Source: Gnetum montanum (lineage: Eukaryota; Streptophyta; Gnetopsida; Gnetales; Gnetaceae). Taken from it: a DNA stretch of 64,000 nucleotides. Location of the stretch: contig MNCI01000556.1 of NCBI GenBank assembly GCA_015680685.1, forward strand, positions 1,125,931-1,189,930, in the 5' to 3' direction. Under the pieces are notes generated by a model. It saw nothing but the letters and a program-made list of their open reading frames with translations. It had not been told where the DNA came from and did no database searches. The translations under genes and the position numbers were made by a program. Shown here piece by piece: positions 10,940 to 23,524 of this stretch (its first letter is position 1; each line of letters starts with the position of its first letter).

Positions 10940-12240
10940 AGGTAGGAACTTGGGAAAACCTCATAATGGCAAAGGTTCTAAAGATGATGATCATAATGAG
11001 CAAAGAGATGGTGGTAGATACTATGGTGGTGGTGATGGTCCATCTTCCTCTTCATCCTTTTCATCTAATTTTGAACATTCCTCTTCATCTGCCAATTCTT
11101 ATAAAAGCTATCATAGAAATAATCATGATGAAGGTGATCATCGAGATTACAATAATTGTATAGGCCACCAAGAACGATGGGATGACAAAAACCATAATTG
11201 AGATCATCAACAAAATAATCATGATGAACCTTTTCTGACAACTCAAAGCATGCTTAACATTGCAAAGGCAATTAAGATTCCAACTAGGCATGTGAAAGAT
11301 AGTCAGATCAAGTGCTTAGACATGAACAATATTCTAAGATTTGAGAAATAATATAAATTTGATCCATAGAAGCATTTAAAAGATTTTCATGATGTTTGTC
11401 CTTTAGAAAACATTGAAAATGATTGGCCAAACCTCAAACTCTTCCCTAGGATACTTATCATGGAAGCTAAAAGTTGGTACCAGTCCTTGGAGCCTAAATT
11501 CATTTGAAGATGGAGTACCACGCTAGAGCTATTTAATGACAAATACTAGATGTACTCTAGAGTGTTTAATATAAGAAGGCAAATCCAAGGTTGGAAATAG
11601 GAAGCACATGAATTCTTAAATTCTACAATTGGTAGATACTATTCTCTCTTACATCAATGCCTTAGCCATGGTTATTCTCAGCAGGGACAACTCTACCATA
11701 TTGTAGAAGAAGTCTTGGGGTTTATGTCAAAGGGAGATTATCTAAACTAAGAGCTCATCAAATCCAAACATTGATAGAATAGGTAGCAAAATAAGAAGGA
11801 GAGTTGAAAAATAGGAAAAGTGTAGAAGACTATAATAGGGATCCTTCCATAAGAAAAAGGGAGGTCTAATTTTGTGAAGAGGAGGATGCACCACTTTACG
11901 AGATGGTAAACAGAAAAACCTTACTCATTTAAAAATCTAATTTTGATATTTTAGCAAAGGTTTATAAACTATGAGACTCTTTGGATGAAAATTTTGAAAG
12001 TTCTATGAAGATTATTCAAGAATACAAAGAGAAAAATAGTGATCATAACCACAAGAGAAGAAAGGAAGTTGAACATGCCTACTAGAGAGGTAAGGGCAAA
12101 GCTGCTACATTAGAGGAAGTTGTGAAAATAGATTCTAATGATGATACTAGTTGTGACATATGTCAATATGAACATCTAAAGATATGTTGTCCTATGGTGT
12201 CACACATACAAGAGTCTAGGGTGTATGATTTAAATTCACA
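10940..12240 (+). pseudogene. gag: Athila-like gag
   Basis: It opens with a low-complexity Asn/His/Ser/Gly stretch (10950-11200; GGGDGPSSSSSFSSNFEHSS). The gag core follows with WPNLKLFPR, AKSWYQSLEP, RRQIQGW and YYSLLHQCLSHG. The same motifs in the same order occur in the gag at 63262-63798 (QKLKLFSMRL, RRQIQEWKQ, YYSLLNNFPGHE). Several stops. The expected role is the nucleocapsid shell. Confidence 0.7.
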
Positions 12241-12949
12241 ACTAGAAAAAAGGTAAGCACCCAAATAATTGACTTACCCTCAAGGTAATCCAAGGTAGCT
12301 TCACTAGTAACAACAAGCTTACTATACAAGTGGAGCTCCACCACAATCATATGAGTAATACCAATAGTGGCACCAATCACAATCATGGGGAATGCCATCG
12401 CCAAGGTAGCAATACCCTTATATACTAATAAATTCATATGAGTACTATGTCCAAAAACCTGTATTTCCATGAAGTTCTGTGAACCATGCATCATTCCAAA
12501 ATCACTATTACCCTCTAGATCATCGAACTAATTAACCATATGCTTGAGGAGAGCACCCATATCCATTCCATCCTCTACATCCATTTGTGCACATTCCTTT
12601 GCCCTCTACCTATTTACCTCTTGCACCATCCATGTAGGATGAAATTACTCCACAACCGCAAATGAAATGCTACAAGGGTTATACATTCACAACTAGCTTT
12701 TCAGCTAAGTGGTTTGGATAATTGATCTAGAAAATGACCTTTTTTCCAACCCAATAGTCCTTCCAAACCCTCACAACCTCATGTTGTTGGTTACCCTACA
12801 TCTCCAACACCCTCATCCTCTACATCAAACACATTCAAGAATCCTTCAAACCAAATGCTACCTCAAATCTACACCATGATGTTAACTCATGCTATTTTTA
12901 ATTAGATCAGGGCTAGAAATATTCCCATGAAAAGATCTTATCCAAGAAG

Positions 12950-13260
12950 TCCTCTTATTTAATTATAGATCATTTCACATGAGCCCTATAAGGCTCTTCT
13001 TGATTTTGGTTCTCATGTTAATATCATCTCTCATGACATGTACAAGACTTGGAACGTACTGCCTCTCAAGAAGAGAAACATTCATTTGAAATTGGTAGAC
13101 TAGTCAATCATTATCCCTTTGGGGTTAGTAAAGGACTTTATGACCATATTTTATGGTGGTCCTATCCTATCAATTTTCTAGTGATCAAGGTTGACAATTG
13201 TAAAGGTAACTTCCCCATCATTATGGGAAGGGCATGGTTAAGCACAATTGATTCATGAAT
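12950..13260 (+). pseudogene. pro: Athila-like aspartic protease
   Basis: ALLDFGSHVNIISHDMY is the retropepsin active-site region; the usual D-x-G is kept as D-F-G. MGRAWLSTID follows near the end. Frameshifts between the two parts. Confidence 0.65.
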
Positions 13261-13919
13261 GGGCATAAGGGACCTCTCCTTGGAAATCTCCAAGGAAAAT
13301 AAATTTGAATGTTTAGAGAATAAATATATCCCATGTATTACATACAATTATAATGGGTGCAATTGAATGAAGAAAATATGGTCCATTAAAAGTACATTCA
13401 TGAAAGCATGTAATCAGTGTATACATGACATATATATCCAAATGTGCATGTACATAGCAACCACAAAATAGGAGGGCACCTAGTGGCCAACAACTCACTT
13501 TGACAATACGATACTATACATGGAACCTACTAAGAGCATGACATGTGCTTATGTAAAAGGCATGGATGAACTTAAGAAAGTTTATCACCAACTTTCTAAT
13601 GCTGAAGATGATGATACCTATTCAGGAGAGTTGGAAATCCTTGATAATTTCAAGTAGGAGTCCCTATAGTTAAAAACTCTACTAGTTGACATGGAATATG
13701 CATTTTTAAATAATGGAAAGCTAGTTATAATCAATGCAAATCTTCCTCCTAAAAAAAATAAAATATATTGCAGGTCATCAAAAAATGGCCAACAATCTTT
13801 ACTTGGTCATATCCCAAATTGATAGGAATCAATCCATGGATATGCTAGCATCACATCTACACCAACCTAGCCATGAAGCAAAGAAGAAATTAAAAAATGC
13901 AAATGAATCCTAAATTGAA

Positions 13920-15405
13920 GAAAATCATCAAGGAGGAAATATAAAAAGTCCTTAAGGCAAGGATCATCTATCCCATCACACAAAGTGAGTGGGTCAATCC
14001 ACTCGTAATTGTACCCAAGAAAGATGGAAAGTCATAGGTCTACATTAACTTTAGGCTATTGATTATGACAACATTTAAAGATCATTTCCCATTTTCATTT
14101 GTAGACTAAGTGTTGGATACTATTTCTAGGAATTGCTATTATAGTTTCTTGGATGGTTATAGTAGCTATAACCAAATCCATATTGTGCCAGGATATCAGG
14201 CCAAGATAACATTCATAAGTTCTTTGGTGAATTTTTCATATTATAAGATGTTGTTTGATCTATGGAATTCCCCTACAACATTTCAACACTTGGTCCTTAG
14301 TATCTTCCAACAGCAAATTGGTAGCAAGGTAGAAGTCTTTATGGATGACTTATCTACTATGGGGCTACATTTGAGCAAGTTCTAGATCACCTTAAGAAAG
14401 TTCTAAAAATATGTGTTGAAACAAACCTTAGGCTCAATTGGTAGAAAAGCCATCTAATGATTTATGAGGACATAGTATTGGGACACCAAATTTCATAAAA
14501 AAGGGGTTGAGATAAACCTTGAAAAGATAAGGGTCATCCAAGAAATCACACACCAACTAGAGATAGTTAAAGAAATCTAATCATTCCTTAGACATACTGG
14601 CTACTATTAGTGATTCATAGAGAATTTTTCTAAGATTGCAAAGCCATTGGTTGAGCTTATGAAGAAATATGCTTCTTTCATATAGACCAAGAAGAGAAAA
14701 CATGCATTCTACCAATTAAAGGAAAAAGCTTGTAGAAACTCTAATTCTACAAGTACCTGATTGGTCTAGACCATTCCACATAATGATGGATGCATCTAAT
14801 TATGCTTTCGATGTAGTGCTTATGTAGTTGGATAATAAAAAATGTCCATATTACATTCATTATGCAACCTAAAGCATTATTGATGCATGGCTAAATAACA
14901 CCATAATAGAGAAAGAATTAATGGTAGTGGTGTATGCTCTTGAAAATTTCAAGCACTTTGCGGTTGATTATAAAATATTTGTACATATAAACCATAGTTC
15001 CATTCACTTCCTAATGAACAAACCAATGGTGAGCCCTTGTGTCATATAGTGACCCATGATCTTATAGGAATTCAATCTTACAATGGTAGATCAGAAAGAG
15101 ACTAAGAATGTAATTACTAACCACCTCTCTTGATTAAGATGGGATAACAAAGAGTAGCAGAGTGTGCTCTCTGGTTATTTTTTAGATGAAATCCTATTTA
15201 TAGGAGTAATAAATGACCAAGTGCACACAAAAATAAAATGGTACGACGACATCCTCAGTTACCTTCTCATTCAGGAGATGTCATAAGGTATGGACTTTCA
15301 AAAGAAACAACAGTTTCTTCATTAGACAAAATACTTCATAAAAATCAATAGACACCTTTACAACATGTGCATCAATGGCCTAGTTTGTTGGTGTGTCCCT
15401 AATGC
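13920..15405 (+). pseudogene. pol: Athila-like RT, RNase H and start of integrase
   Basis: RT: WVNPLVIVPKKDGKS, FLDGYSSYNQIHIVP and VFMDDLST, with FMDD at the catalytic site as in Athila. RNase H: DASNYAFDVVLM, EKELMVVVYALENF. The N-terminal part of integrase is left as LYNMCINGLVCWCVPNA before the break. Many stops. The usual DLGAS-type protease lies 700 bases upstream in the same orientation. Confidence 0.75.
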
Positions 15406-15412
15406 AAATTAA

Positions 15413-15979
15413 CTATACGTATGCAAAGGTTTATGAATGGGGGTAGGCACAGAAAAACCAAAAACATATGTATAAGCTAGAACATGATGCCTACCGTAAA
15501 CAATACTAGGATGCCTCTATTAAGCTACATACTTGTGATTTATTCCTTGACATTATTGGTGCTTCTAGGGCTTACAACAGGTTCATGCAACAACTGACAG
15601 TGAGTGAATCTCTTGAAAGGGAAATGACCTTTCTAGTGGGTGAAACTGCCACTACCACTTTTTCTCTAGGACCATAGACATGGACATCCATAGAAAAGGA
15701 TAAATTTGAAGCAAGCACTGACCTAGGAGATAGGAATTAGGCTAATATTATGGAAGAGAAGATCTTGCAATGCCTCATAGTAGGCATAGATCGAATACCC
15801 CATGAAACAGACATGGGGCCATCTCAGGTCAATCATTTCTTGGTGTTGTGATCATTTCTTTTATTTGAGTCCTTATTGTAACTTTAGCTGACTATTTCAT
15901 TTTTCCTATGGTACAGAATCTAGATGAAAACATAGGACCTAATGTGATAGGGGACGATGGGGCTGGCAAAGGGTCATAG
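15413..15979 (+). pseudogene. aORF terminal exons, TatB
   Basis: Exon to 15827 ending GPSQ at CTCAG/GTCAAT, intron to 15916, and last exon 15917-15979 ending with a stop. The protein includes LFLDIIGASRAY, GETATTTFSLGP, STDLGD and EEKILQCL. The TatD counterpart has LFLDVIGASRTY, GETIIHSFFPESP and GTDLGDG, with the same intron position. The last exon encodes an acidic/Gly tail (NLDENIGPNVIGDDGAGKGS). Upstream exons lie left of the copia/Athila insertions. Confidence 0.6.
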
Positions 15980-16170
15980 CATAGTAGCCGAGAATTTTAT
16001 TTGGATTTCCACAAAGAATGTTGTAAACATTATTAATTAATTTTTTGAATAAAAGAAAAAAGATGGAATATGAAAAGGTTTATTTCATTTTGGCTTTATG
16101 TGTTGTATTTATTCTTATGTTATTCTTTATCTTTTCTTTTTATCAATTAAACTCCTTGGGAGCATCTCAT
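15980..16170. other. Spacer between aORF end and hairpin array, TatB
   Basis: AT-rich, no coding potential. It probably holds the aORF 3' untranslated end; AATAAAAG occurs near 16048. Confidence 0.4.
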
Positions 16171-16335
16171 TTTAGTTTTAGGCCATTTTGGGCCATAACA
16201 ATAGTTTAAGGCCATTTCGGGCCATCACTAGTTTTAGGCCATTTCAGGCCATTAGTAGTTTTAGGCCATTTCGGGTCGTTGGATGTTAGTAAGGAGAAAA
16301 ATGTTTTTTCTAGTTTTAGGCCTTAGTGGGTCATG
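16171..16335 (+). repeat. Convergent hairpin array, TatB
   Basis: Five units of AGTTT(A)AGGCC-loop-GGCC: 16181-16194 (loop ATTTTG), 16210-16223 (ATTTCG), 16237-16250 (ATTTCA), 16264-16277 (GGCC/GGTC), 16319-16332 (GGCC/GGTC). It lies between the 3' ends of gag-pro (leftward) and aORF (rightward). Confidence 0.8.
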
Positions 16336-16496
16336 GTGTGATACAAACAATAGAAATGATGTGATCGATTTAGAGAATCAGAAATGAGTCAAACCCTTAG
16401 CATAACCAAAAAAATATGAAGCAAAAAAAGAATAAACATATAACAAGTGTTAATTATGTTGGAAGAAGTGGAGTAGTTACGCTATGCAGGTAATGG

Positions 16497-18268
16497 TCAT
16501 TCTCGCAGCTGCTTTCTAACCCATTGTGGACTTGGTGATGCATAAGGCCGAAGGGCTTTGTTGTAGTATTCTTCTATGTCATTTTCTACCACTTGAAAAG
16601 GTAATTCGGCCAACGTAGTTTCATTTTCCGAGCTGGTGTTTTCGGCTAGCTCATTTTCCAAACAAGTAAACTTGGTGGGGATAGGAGTTTCATTCTTATA
16701 GGTTACTACTTCTGAACCTTGCTCCATGTTAACATTGTTTATCACTTGGGTTGTCAGTTCATCACTGTAGATCACCACCTCCCTGCCTGTGTAAGGTAGG
16801 TGGATTTCTTAATGTATAGCTGAAGAGATGGCCCTGAGTTGGGCTAACCATGACCTCCCCAAGATTAGGTTGAACCTGGGAATCTCTCCTACCACGATGA
16901 ATCTTGCACTTATGGGGAACTGATCCCCTACTACAAAGTTAATGTGGACAGTACCTTTTACCATCACCCATGCTCTATTGAATGACTTTAGACATGAAGT
17001 TGTCATGGGTTTGATTTGATCCACCAAACCCAGCTTGTCCACTATGGGGAACGAGATGACATTTGTAGTAGCCCCTTCATCAACATGTACCCTTCAGATC
17101 TTGTGTTGACTTGCCCAAATTGTGATGAACAGATATGCTATTATGGCCTGGCCCTTCTTAGGATCATCCTTGATGGACTCATCATGAAATGTCAATTGAG
17201 TTGGTTATGGTTCCTCAGGCGTAGAAGGAAGCATGACTACATGGATCGCTTTCTCCTCTACCGGCATGTTTTTGTCAACCAATATGGACATTAACATGCA
17301 AACCAAGGCTTTTTGGTGTATAGTGGAGGTCATTATCAGGTCATATAGGATCAAATTTGTATTCTTTTGTTTTAGAGATTTTTTAACCTTGGTAAATGTG
17401 TTTAGAAGGTCCTATCCACTTTCTTGTTGTTTTCCACCCTTCTCCTCCTCCATTTGTCCTAGAAGATGAATTTCTTGAGCAGCAACGGTTTCAAGTTTGG
17501 GGCTAGACCTTTTTGGGTGGGATGGAAATGATTTTGTTTGTGTAGTGACATCAACTATTGATGATGAGGTGGGCATATACATGGAGGACAAGGGTGTAGG
17601 CTTGGGGGGACCTAGGGCGGTATGCTCATTGACCCTTTTTTCCATCAAAAGCTCTTCCCGTTTCTTTGAACGAGAACATTGTGATGTCGTCTTATGTTGG
17701 CTTTGTGTGATGGGGGTAGTTGAGTGTTTTGACCCCCTAATGATGAATGGTTTTTGTGGTGTTAGTGTAGGCGGTGATGTAGTTTTGAATATGAAGGATG
17801 TAGGGGCGGATGCCTAAGGAGGAACCTTAAGAACAAATGGCTATTGCAGCTTCTTTCTTGCCATTTTTGGTGTTGGTACATTACATTGAGGTGCACGAAC
17901 CACAAATAACTGTTGTGGTGGTTTTGGATTACTATCTATGCCAATCATGTTGATAGTGTACCTTGCGTCGTTAGCATTGAGGGGGTCCTTGTAAATGTGC
18001 ATGGATTGATTTTCTAGGAAGATGGGGTTTCTTTCATCTAGAACTAACTTCCCCTGATCAATCATCCATTGGATGTCATATTTTAGTGTGAAATAGTAAT
18101 CCATGTCATGACCACAGAGTTGATGGTAGTCACAGAATGGCTCCAGCCTGAGGTTCTTAGGAACTAGTAGCTCGTTGTGCATAGCCAAGGAGGGGTTCCT
18201 ATGGATCTTGCAATACCGTTGATGCCATTTGGTTGCCTCCTTGGACATCCGCTTATGTTGGATGTACC
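16497..18268 (-). pseudogene. gag-pro: TatB gag C-terminus and aspartic protease
   Basis: Starts mid-gag at 18268 (YIQHKRMSKEATKWH). Gag zinc-finger region: FCDYHQLCGHDMDYYFTLK, where the last Cys of the usual C-x2-H-H-C pattern has become Tyr. A Pro-rich linker follows. Protease core from about 17070: MDKLGLVDQIKP, FNRAWVMVKG, FNLILGRSWLAQL, then an acidic tail (LAELPFQVVENDIEEYY). At least one stop (after SSAIH). Homologous to 27644-28612 and 39350-40152. Confidence 0.8.
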
Positions 18269-19840
18269 TGTACTATCTAAAATTTTCTGTACAAGGCTGG
18301 AATGGGATGAGCATCGCGTGATTTATAGATGAGCACAGAAGATCCTACCTTTGCTTGAGGGTGAGCTGGGACAAACGAAGGTAGAGTACCTTGAGTGGTC
18401 CGCACGCTGATCAGAAAAGGATTTCCCCAACGTATGCCAATATGCAATATGTTGGGTCATGTATAAATAGTGTGATTAATGTAAATAAAAGCATAAATTT
18501 GCATTAACTTAAACAAAAGAAATGAACCAGAATAAACAAAAAACGTGACAAATTTTGAGCAGAAACAAAGTAACTTTATTGCCAGATGAGAATTACAGTG
18601 CACCGGTCCAGATGTAGTCATAGAATTGACACAAGGTAAATGAAAGGCCTTGGTGGATGTTGGAAGATGATAGTGTGCTGGTTCAAATTGCAAGCACAGT
18701 GTGAAGGCTATATGCTTAGCGTGTAGGGTTTAAGTCTAGTGTATGGGGGTTCTTGCTCTGACTTGCTTACTATTTTCCAAGTTCCAGTTTTTCTTTGTAT
18801 TTGTCTCAAAATTCTCAACCCTGATCTAGTGAAAAATTGGGGTTTTTATGAGGTTTTTGAGCGCTAGATTCAGATCTAGAAAGGTATGAGTCACCGTGGA
18901 TGAGGAAATTTCAGGTCGGGTGATAGGTGGCTACGTTGCCCAGGTGCAAAGAATATTATAACTATGTAGCATGTTGCATGCCAACGTGTGTCACTGCATG
19001 CCAGTGTGTACACGCCGGGCATGTGAACTCAGCATATAGACTTGACTAATACAAAAGAATTCATTTTTACAATCTACTGTTACAACAGGAAGTATCCAAT
19101 TCGGCCTTTGGATTTGGGCTCGGGTGTTATGGGAATGTTTCCTGTAGGTATTCAGCTTAGTTGGACTTAATTTGACATGGTTCTAAAAATTTCCACTGAT
19201 ATATGCTGTGCTGCACGCTGGATGATGCATGTCGGGCGTACATGCTGGGCATGCAGGATGTACATGCTCTGGGTGTGAACCCCAAAGTCCATGATTTTAA
19301 GGTCAAAATCAAATTTTCTTGAGCCCATGATGACACCTAACAATTGCCCTATCTCTGAGAGTTGATGCCTTGTGAAAATCTTGCTCTGGAGTGCTTGTTT
19401 CAGGTAGTCTTTGAAGTCACACGCTGGGCATATATGCTAGGCGTATACGCTAGTCGTGCAGGCTGGGCATGGATGTTGCATACTCAGTGAAAATCATGTA
19501 TTTTGAGCTCAAAATTTGGCAAGGTTTGACACCAGATGTTGTCATAGTCTACTGTGGATCCCGAGGAACCATTTCTTGCTCAGTTCGACTCCGTTTGAAG
19601 CTGTCCGTGAGGCCATCAAGCTTTAGTCATGGTGGGAGCATCACGATTTTAGCTCGATTCTTGTTGGAGAAGTACTAAGTTCATAATTTTGTGGTGTTTT
19701 ATTGGCCCCTCTTTGTTGATTCTTGGAGTAATCCACCCGATAAGCATCGACGAAGAAGTACAAAACACCACAAGCGACTCGGTAGAAACATTGTCCTTTG
19801 ACACTTGGCTAGATGTCATTGCATCATGTTCAGTAGTACA
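18269..19840 (-). repeat. TatC 3' LTR
   Basis: Homologous along its length to 3370-4760. On the - strand it would start TGTACTACTGA (at 19840) and end AGTACA (at 18269). A TATA-like CATAAAAAC lies at about 18850. The last 48 bases align without gaps to the TatA LTR, 29 identical and most of the rest transitions. Confidence 0.65.
18990..19480 (-). repeat. Degenerate GTATACGCC repeats in TatC LTR
   Basis: Several copies of GGCGTATACGCT-like units and variants (GGGCGTACATGCTGGGC, GGGCATATATGC) in the reverse sense to those in the TatA LTR, as expected for the opposite strand. Spread over two clusters, about 18990-19030 and 19200-19480. Confidence 0.6.
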
Positions 19841-20810
19841 TGGGATTGGGAAAATGAAGTTTGTAGCTGGATAGGGGAAATGGAAATTGTGGGGATTGGG
19901 AACTGATCAAGGGATTGTGCATGGTGAAGGGGATGCTCTGGTGTGTATACGGGTCATGTTGATGCTTGCCAATAGCCATTGTCTAGCAGACTTGGGACCA
20001 AGACATGAGGTGTACATCCTTTGGTGGAACAAGACTCTTGTTTCGTGTTTAAGAGGACTTGTTGGCATAACCAAGGCCACGATGATGATGTGTTACGTTC
20101 TTTGGAGGAACAAGGCCTCTATTTGGTGTTAAAGGGAACCTGTTGGCAGAGAGCCAAAGCCACGCAATGAGATGTTACTTGAGTGTTTGAGACATGCATA
20201 CTTGCTTCCAAGACAACTACCTTCCTGCCTAGGGCTTGTATGGGAAGTGCTAAGGGTCTTGTGCTCCTTTTTGGCTTTTTTGCTCTTTGTTCTATGCACT
20301 TTTCCCTTTTTTTGGAAAAGAGCTTTGTTTTGATCTTGTACTCATGCTCAAGTGCCATGTTGTCTATTTCCACTGCTTAAAAGTGTTGCAGTGGGCAACA
20401 ATGTGCTCAATGTTCTGGAATGCACTGGGTATGTCCAGGGTATGACTGAGTAGAGTATGTTGAGGAATAGATGAGAAATGTAACAGGAAATGTACTAGTG
20501 AATGGCTTGATTAACCTAGTTACATATGTTAGGAACAATGTGATACCTTGCTGTTGTGATGAAGTGCATTCTCGTATGAACACCTCTGAGTGTCATCCTA
20601 CAAACACAACTCCAAGAAGACAAGAAAAACACGAGTGAGTGAGTAAGATTAGACTTGAAAAGTAACTAATGAAGAAAAGGCACCAGATGAGATTCTAGGC
20701 ACTGAATATGAATGGCAATAATGTTGTTAAGATCAACTAGTGATGAGTGAGGCAGCAGCCCTGATGAAGTTTGAATGCAGCTACAGATTAGAAGGCCAGA
20801 GATAAAGTTG
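19841..20810 (-). other. TatC 3' untranslated region
   Basis: Aligned with 2446-3369. It includes the exon-like block at 20547-20597. No convincing coding sequence: the short frames here have no counterpart in TatA. Confidence 0.55.
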
Positions 20811-21183
20811 CCAGTTTATAGTCATAGCGGACTGTTGTGGGTTAGTTTCATGTCATAACCCATTTAACGATGCTAGTTTATTGTCGTTGCGGATGGTACA
20901 CTGCTAGTGTATAGTCTTGATGGACTGTGAAGAGGTGAACCAATTTACAGTCTTAGCAGACTCTGGCGAACGAAACTGTGGCAGTTTAAAGTCATACTGG
21001 ATGGGTTCTAGTGTATTGTCATTACTGATGAACTGTGGTGCCAGTTTATTGTCGTAATGCCAGGACATTCTGTGGTATCAGTTTACCATCATGATTCTAG
21101 GATGTTCTTTGGTATCAATTTACCATCATGATTCCAGGATGTTCTGCAGTATCAGTTTATCATCATGATTCTAGGATGAGTGC
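20811..21183 (+). repeat. Hairpin array after TatC pol
   Basis: Ends about 17 bases from the pol stop. Units with 6-nt loops: AGTC/GACT at 20820-20833, 20913-20926 and 20949-20962. Units with 10-nt loops: TGTC/GACA at 21050-21067; CATC/GATG at 21087-21104, 21124-21141 and 21161-21178. The same mix of 6- and 10-nt loops occurs after TatA pol. Confidence 0.8.
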
Positions 21184-21199
21184 GTACCTAAGTTCATGC

Positions 21200-22228
21200 T
21201 CAAATGTAGAACCGTTTCAAGTACAAGTGGTTCATCAGATGTGCAAGTTCATTACCATTCATGTTGGCTAGTTTAAATACTCCATTGTCTAATGGTCCTT
21301 CCCAATTGGCTGAGAATTTGTCTAGGAGTTCCCAAATGGCTTTGAGTACAAGGTCACCTTTCTTAATCGGGATTTTATGAATATCGTGCGGATGGCACCA
21401 TTGTTGTTGCTTTTGGTACCATTCGATTTGATCGAGTGCACGTGTGCGTTCCTCCTCCACCGAGTCCAAGTTAACAATGCGCAAGTCATTGTTTTGATCT
21501 TCGTCGAGGAGTCTGGAGAGTGTGATTCCTAAGGATGGTACTTGCAACTCCAAAGGTAAAACAACTTCTGAACCATAAAAAAGACTTTATGGCGTTTTAC
21601 CTGTGGAAGTCCGATGTATGATGCGATAAGCCCATAGTGCGTATACTAACTGTTCATGCCATTTTCTCTTGCTCTGCATAAGCATCTTCTTTAGCACTAA
21701 GATGATGATCTTATTTGTAGCTTCAGCTTGTCAATTGCTCTGAGGGTAGTAAGGGGATGAAAATTAATTTTTGATCCCTAGGCTTTCACAGAAAGTTCTA
21801 GTTTTGGCACTGCTGAACTATGGCCCGTTATCAGTGATGACGGTCATCGAAATGCCAAAACGGGTCACGATGTTTTCTAGAATGAAGTTGCATATGTGTT
21901 TGGATGTGGTCTTTCTAAGGGGAATAGCTTCTACCCATTTTATGAAATATTCTGTTGCGGTTATGATCAAGCTATGCCCTGCAGAAGATGGGGGAGTTAT
22001 TGGTCCAATGATGTCTAACCCCCATTTTTGGAAAGGCCATGTGATTTGAGCTGTATGCAATTCATTGGGTGGGACATGTATGAGATTACCATGCTTTTGA
22101 CATAGATCACACGTTTTGACCTTGGAGACATAGTCATACTCCATGTGTGGCCAATAGTATCCTAAACGCCTTATTTTGGTCACCATTTCTTTGGGTGCTA
22201 TGTGCCCTCCGCATAGTCCTTTGTGTAC
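21200..22228 (-). pseudogene. pol: TatC integrase
   Basis: CGGHIAP and DLCQKHG zinc-finger remains, catalytic GLDIIGP and ITDNGP, and a C-terminal domain ending LKRFYI at 21200. A TAA before VHKGLCGGH replaces a Gln codon. The middle of the core (21560-21800) is frameshifted. Confidence 0.85.
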
Positions 22229-23520
22229 TTAATCCACAATGGTCTGGCCATCTGTGCTACTAACACATCTTAACAGGATACCTTCATAGGATCTACGACA
22301 CAATGTGTCACCTACTAATGCATATTGTTGAGAACATTTTCGTACTACATCCTTTTGTGCATTCGTTAGATATTGAGGCAGTTCACCATGTAAAAGGTAC
22401 TTCTTTATGTCATTGTACCATTCTACGGTCTGCATTGTACTAATGGATGCGATCAGTAATTCATTGGGAGTATCAGTTACAAGTTTGGTACAACTAATTA
22501 TAGAACTGGGCAACGTATGGAACATGTTTGGCGATATGTTTAGAGCTAACGTGGCAAGTGCATCTGCAATGGTGTTATCATTTCTGGAGACATGTTGCAC
22601 ATAAATATTTTCGAATCGCTTCAGTAAGTGCTTAGTCAAATCACAGTATGGTTGTAAGTGTTTGGCTTTGCACGCATAAACGTCTGTGAATTGATTTAGA
22701 ACTAATTGTGAGTCACCTCTGACTACCAGTCGTGTGATGTTTGAAGCTAGTGCTACCATAAGACCTCTAAGGAGACCTTCGTACTCTGCTACGTTGTTGG
22801 TACAGTGAAAGTTGAAACAATAAGCAGAGGGTCGGATCTCCTCGGAGGGATAGGTGATGATGACAGCAGCACTTCCCCCTCAAGAGGTGGATGCTCTATC
22901 AAAATTCAAAATGGCATCGTAGTCATCGGGTACTATGTCTATTGCACCCCCATTTTCATCAAGGAACTCTGGCTCTATCGTTTCCTGATCATACATTGGT
23001 GATGCAGTCATTTGATTTGCTATGGCTTGACGTTTAACTGATGATTGTGCTATGTAGTGTAGGTCAAACTCAACTATCATGGCTTTCCAACGAGCTATTC
23101 TACTGGACTCATAAATGCTTCCTATGATGGATCTGAGTACATTATCCTTGCAGATTATATTGACTTGGTTACGGAAGAGGTAATGTCACCATTTCTTTAA
23201 GGAAAAGACAAGGGCTAAGCATGACCTTTCCACCTCGTTGTACCTCTTCACATGGGCTACTAATGCATGGCTTAAGTAATAAACAGGGACTTCAGTTCCG
23301 TCATCTCATTTTTCGCAAAGCATAGACATGATTGATGAGTTTGAAGTGGCAAGGTAGATGTAGAATGGTTTATCATTTCGAGGTGGATAAACTGTGGGTA
23401 GTTGAAAAAGTGTTGTTTTAATGTTGTCGAAGGCTTCTTAGCACTGCTGAGTCCATTCAAAATGGACATCCTTACGCAATAGATGCTGCATAGGACTCAA
23501 CTTGTCCGTCAGTTTCTCTA
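22229..23520 (-). pseudogene. pol: TatC RNase H and archaeal-type RNase H
   Basis: The archaeal-type RNase H is the best preserved in the window: VVRGDSQLVLNQF, then HVSRNDNTIADALATLALN (22229-22759), preceded by NFDRAST (22880-23080). Upstream, the RT-linked RNase H has SSNSSIMSMLCEK-type remains and YYLSHALVAHVKRYNEVERS at about 23190-23290. These domains degrade the RNA strand of the RNA-DNA hybrid during reverse transcription. Confidence 0.8.
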
Positions 23521-23524
23521 TGAA

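Larger units (their letters stand above)
9374..15412 (+). mobile_element. Athila-like Ty3/gypsy element, 3' truncated
   Basis: 5' LTR (9374-10281), primer binding site, gag, protease, RT, RNase H and the first part of integrase. At about 15412 it changes abruptly to the terminal exons of TatB aORF. No 3' LTR is present, so the right end was lost by deletion or recombination. It is inserted in the copia fragment. Confidence 0.75.
4761..18268 (-). mobile_element. TatB: Tat element interrupted by TatA, copia and Athila-like insertions
   Basis: Reading on the - strand: C-terminal gag and protease (18268-16497), convergent hairpin array (16335-16171), antisense gene aORF on the + strand (6496-15979, split by insertions), divergent hairpin array (6219-5916), then pol (5770-4761), cut off by TatA. 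The N-terminal half of gag and the 5' LTR are absent: the TatC LTR joins directly to mid-gag at 18268/18269. Confidence 0.75.

Noticed and set aside
10950-11201. Independent Gly/Ser-rich small protein gene
   Set aside because: It is in the gag region of the Athila-like element, just upstream of recognisable gag motifs, with flanking stops.
19469-20380. Several 60-90 codon open frames in the TatC 3' region
   Set aside because: They are not conserved in the aligned TatA region and lie within LTR or untranslated sequence.
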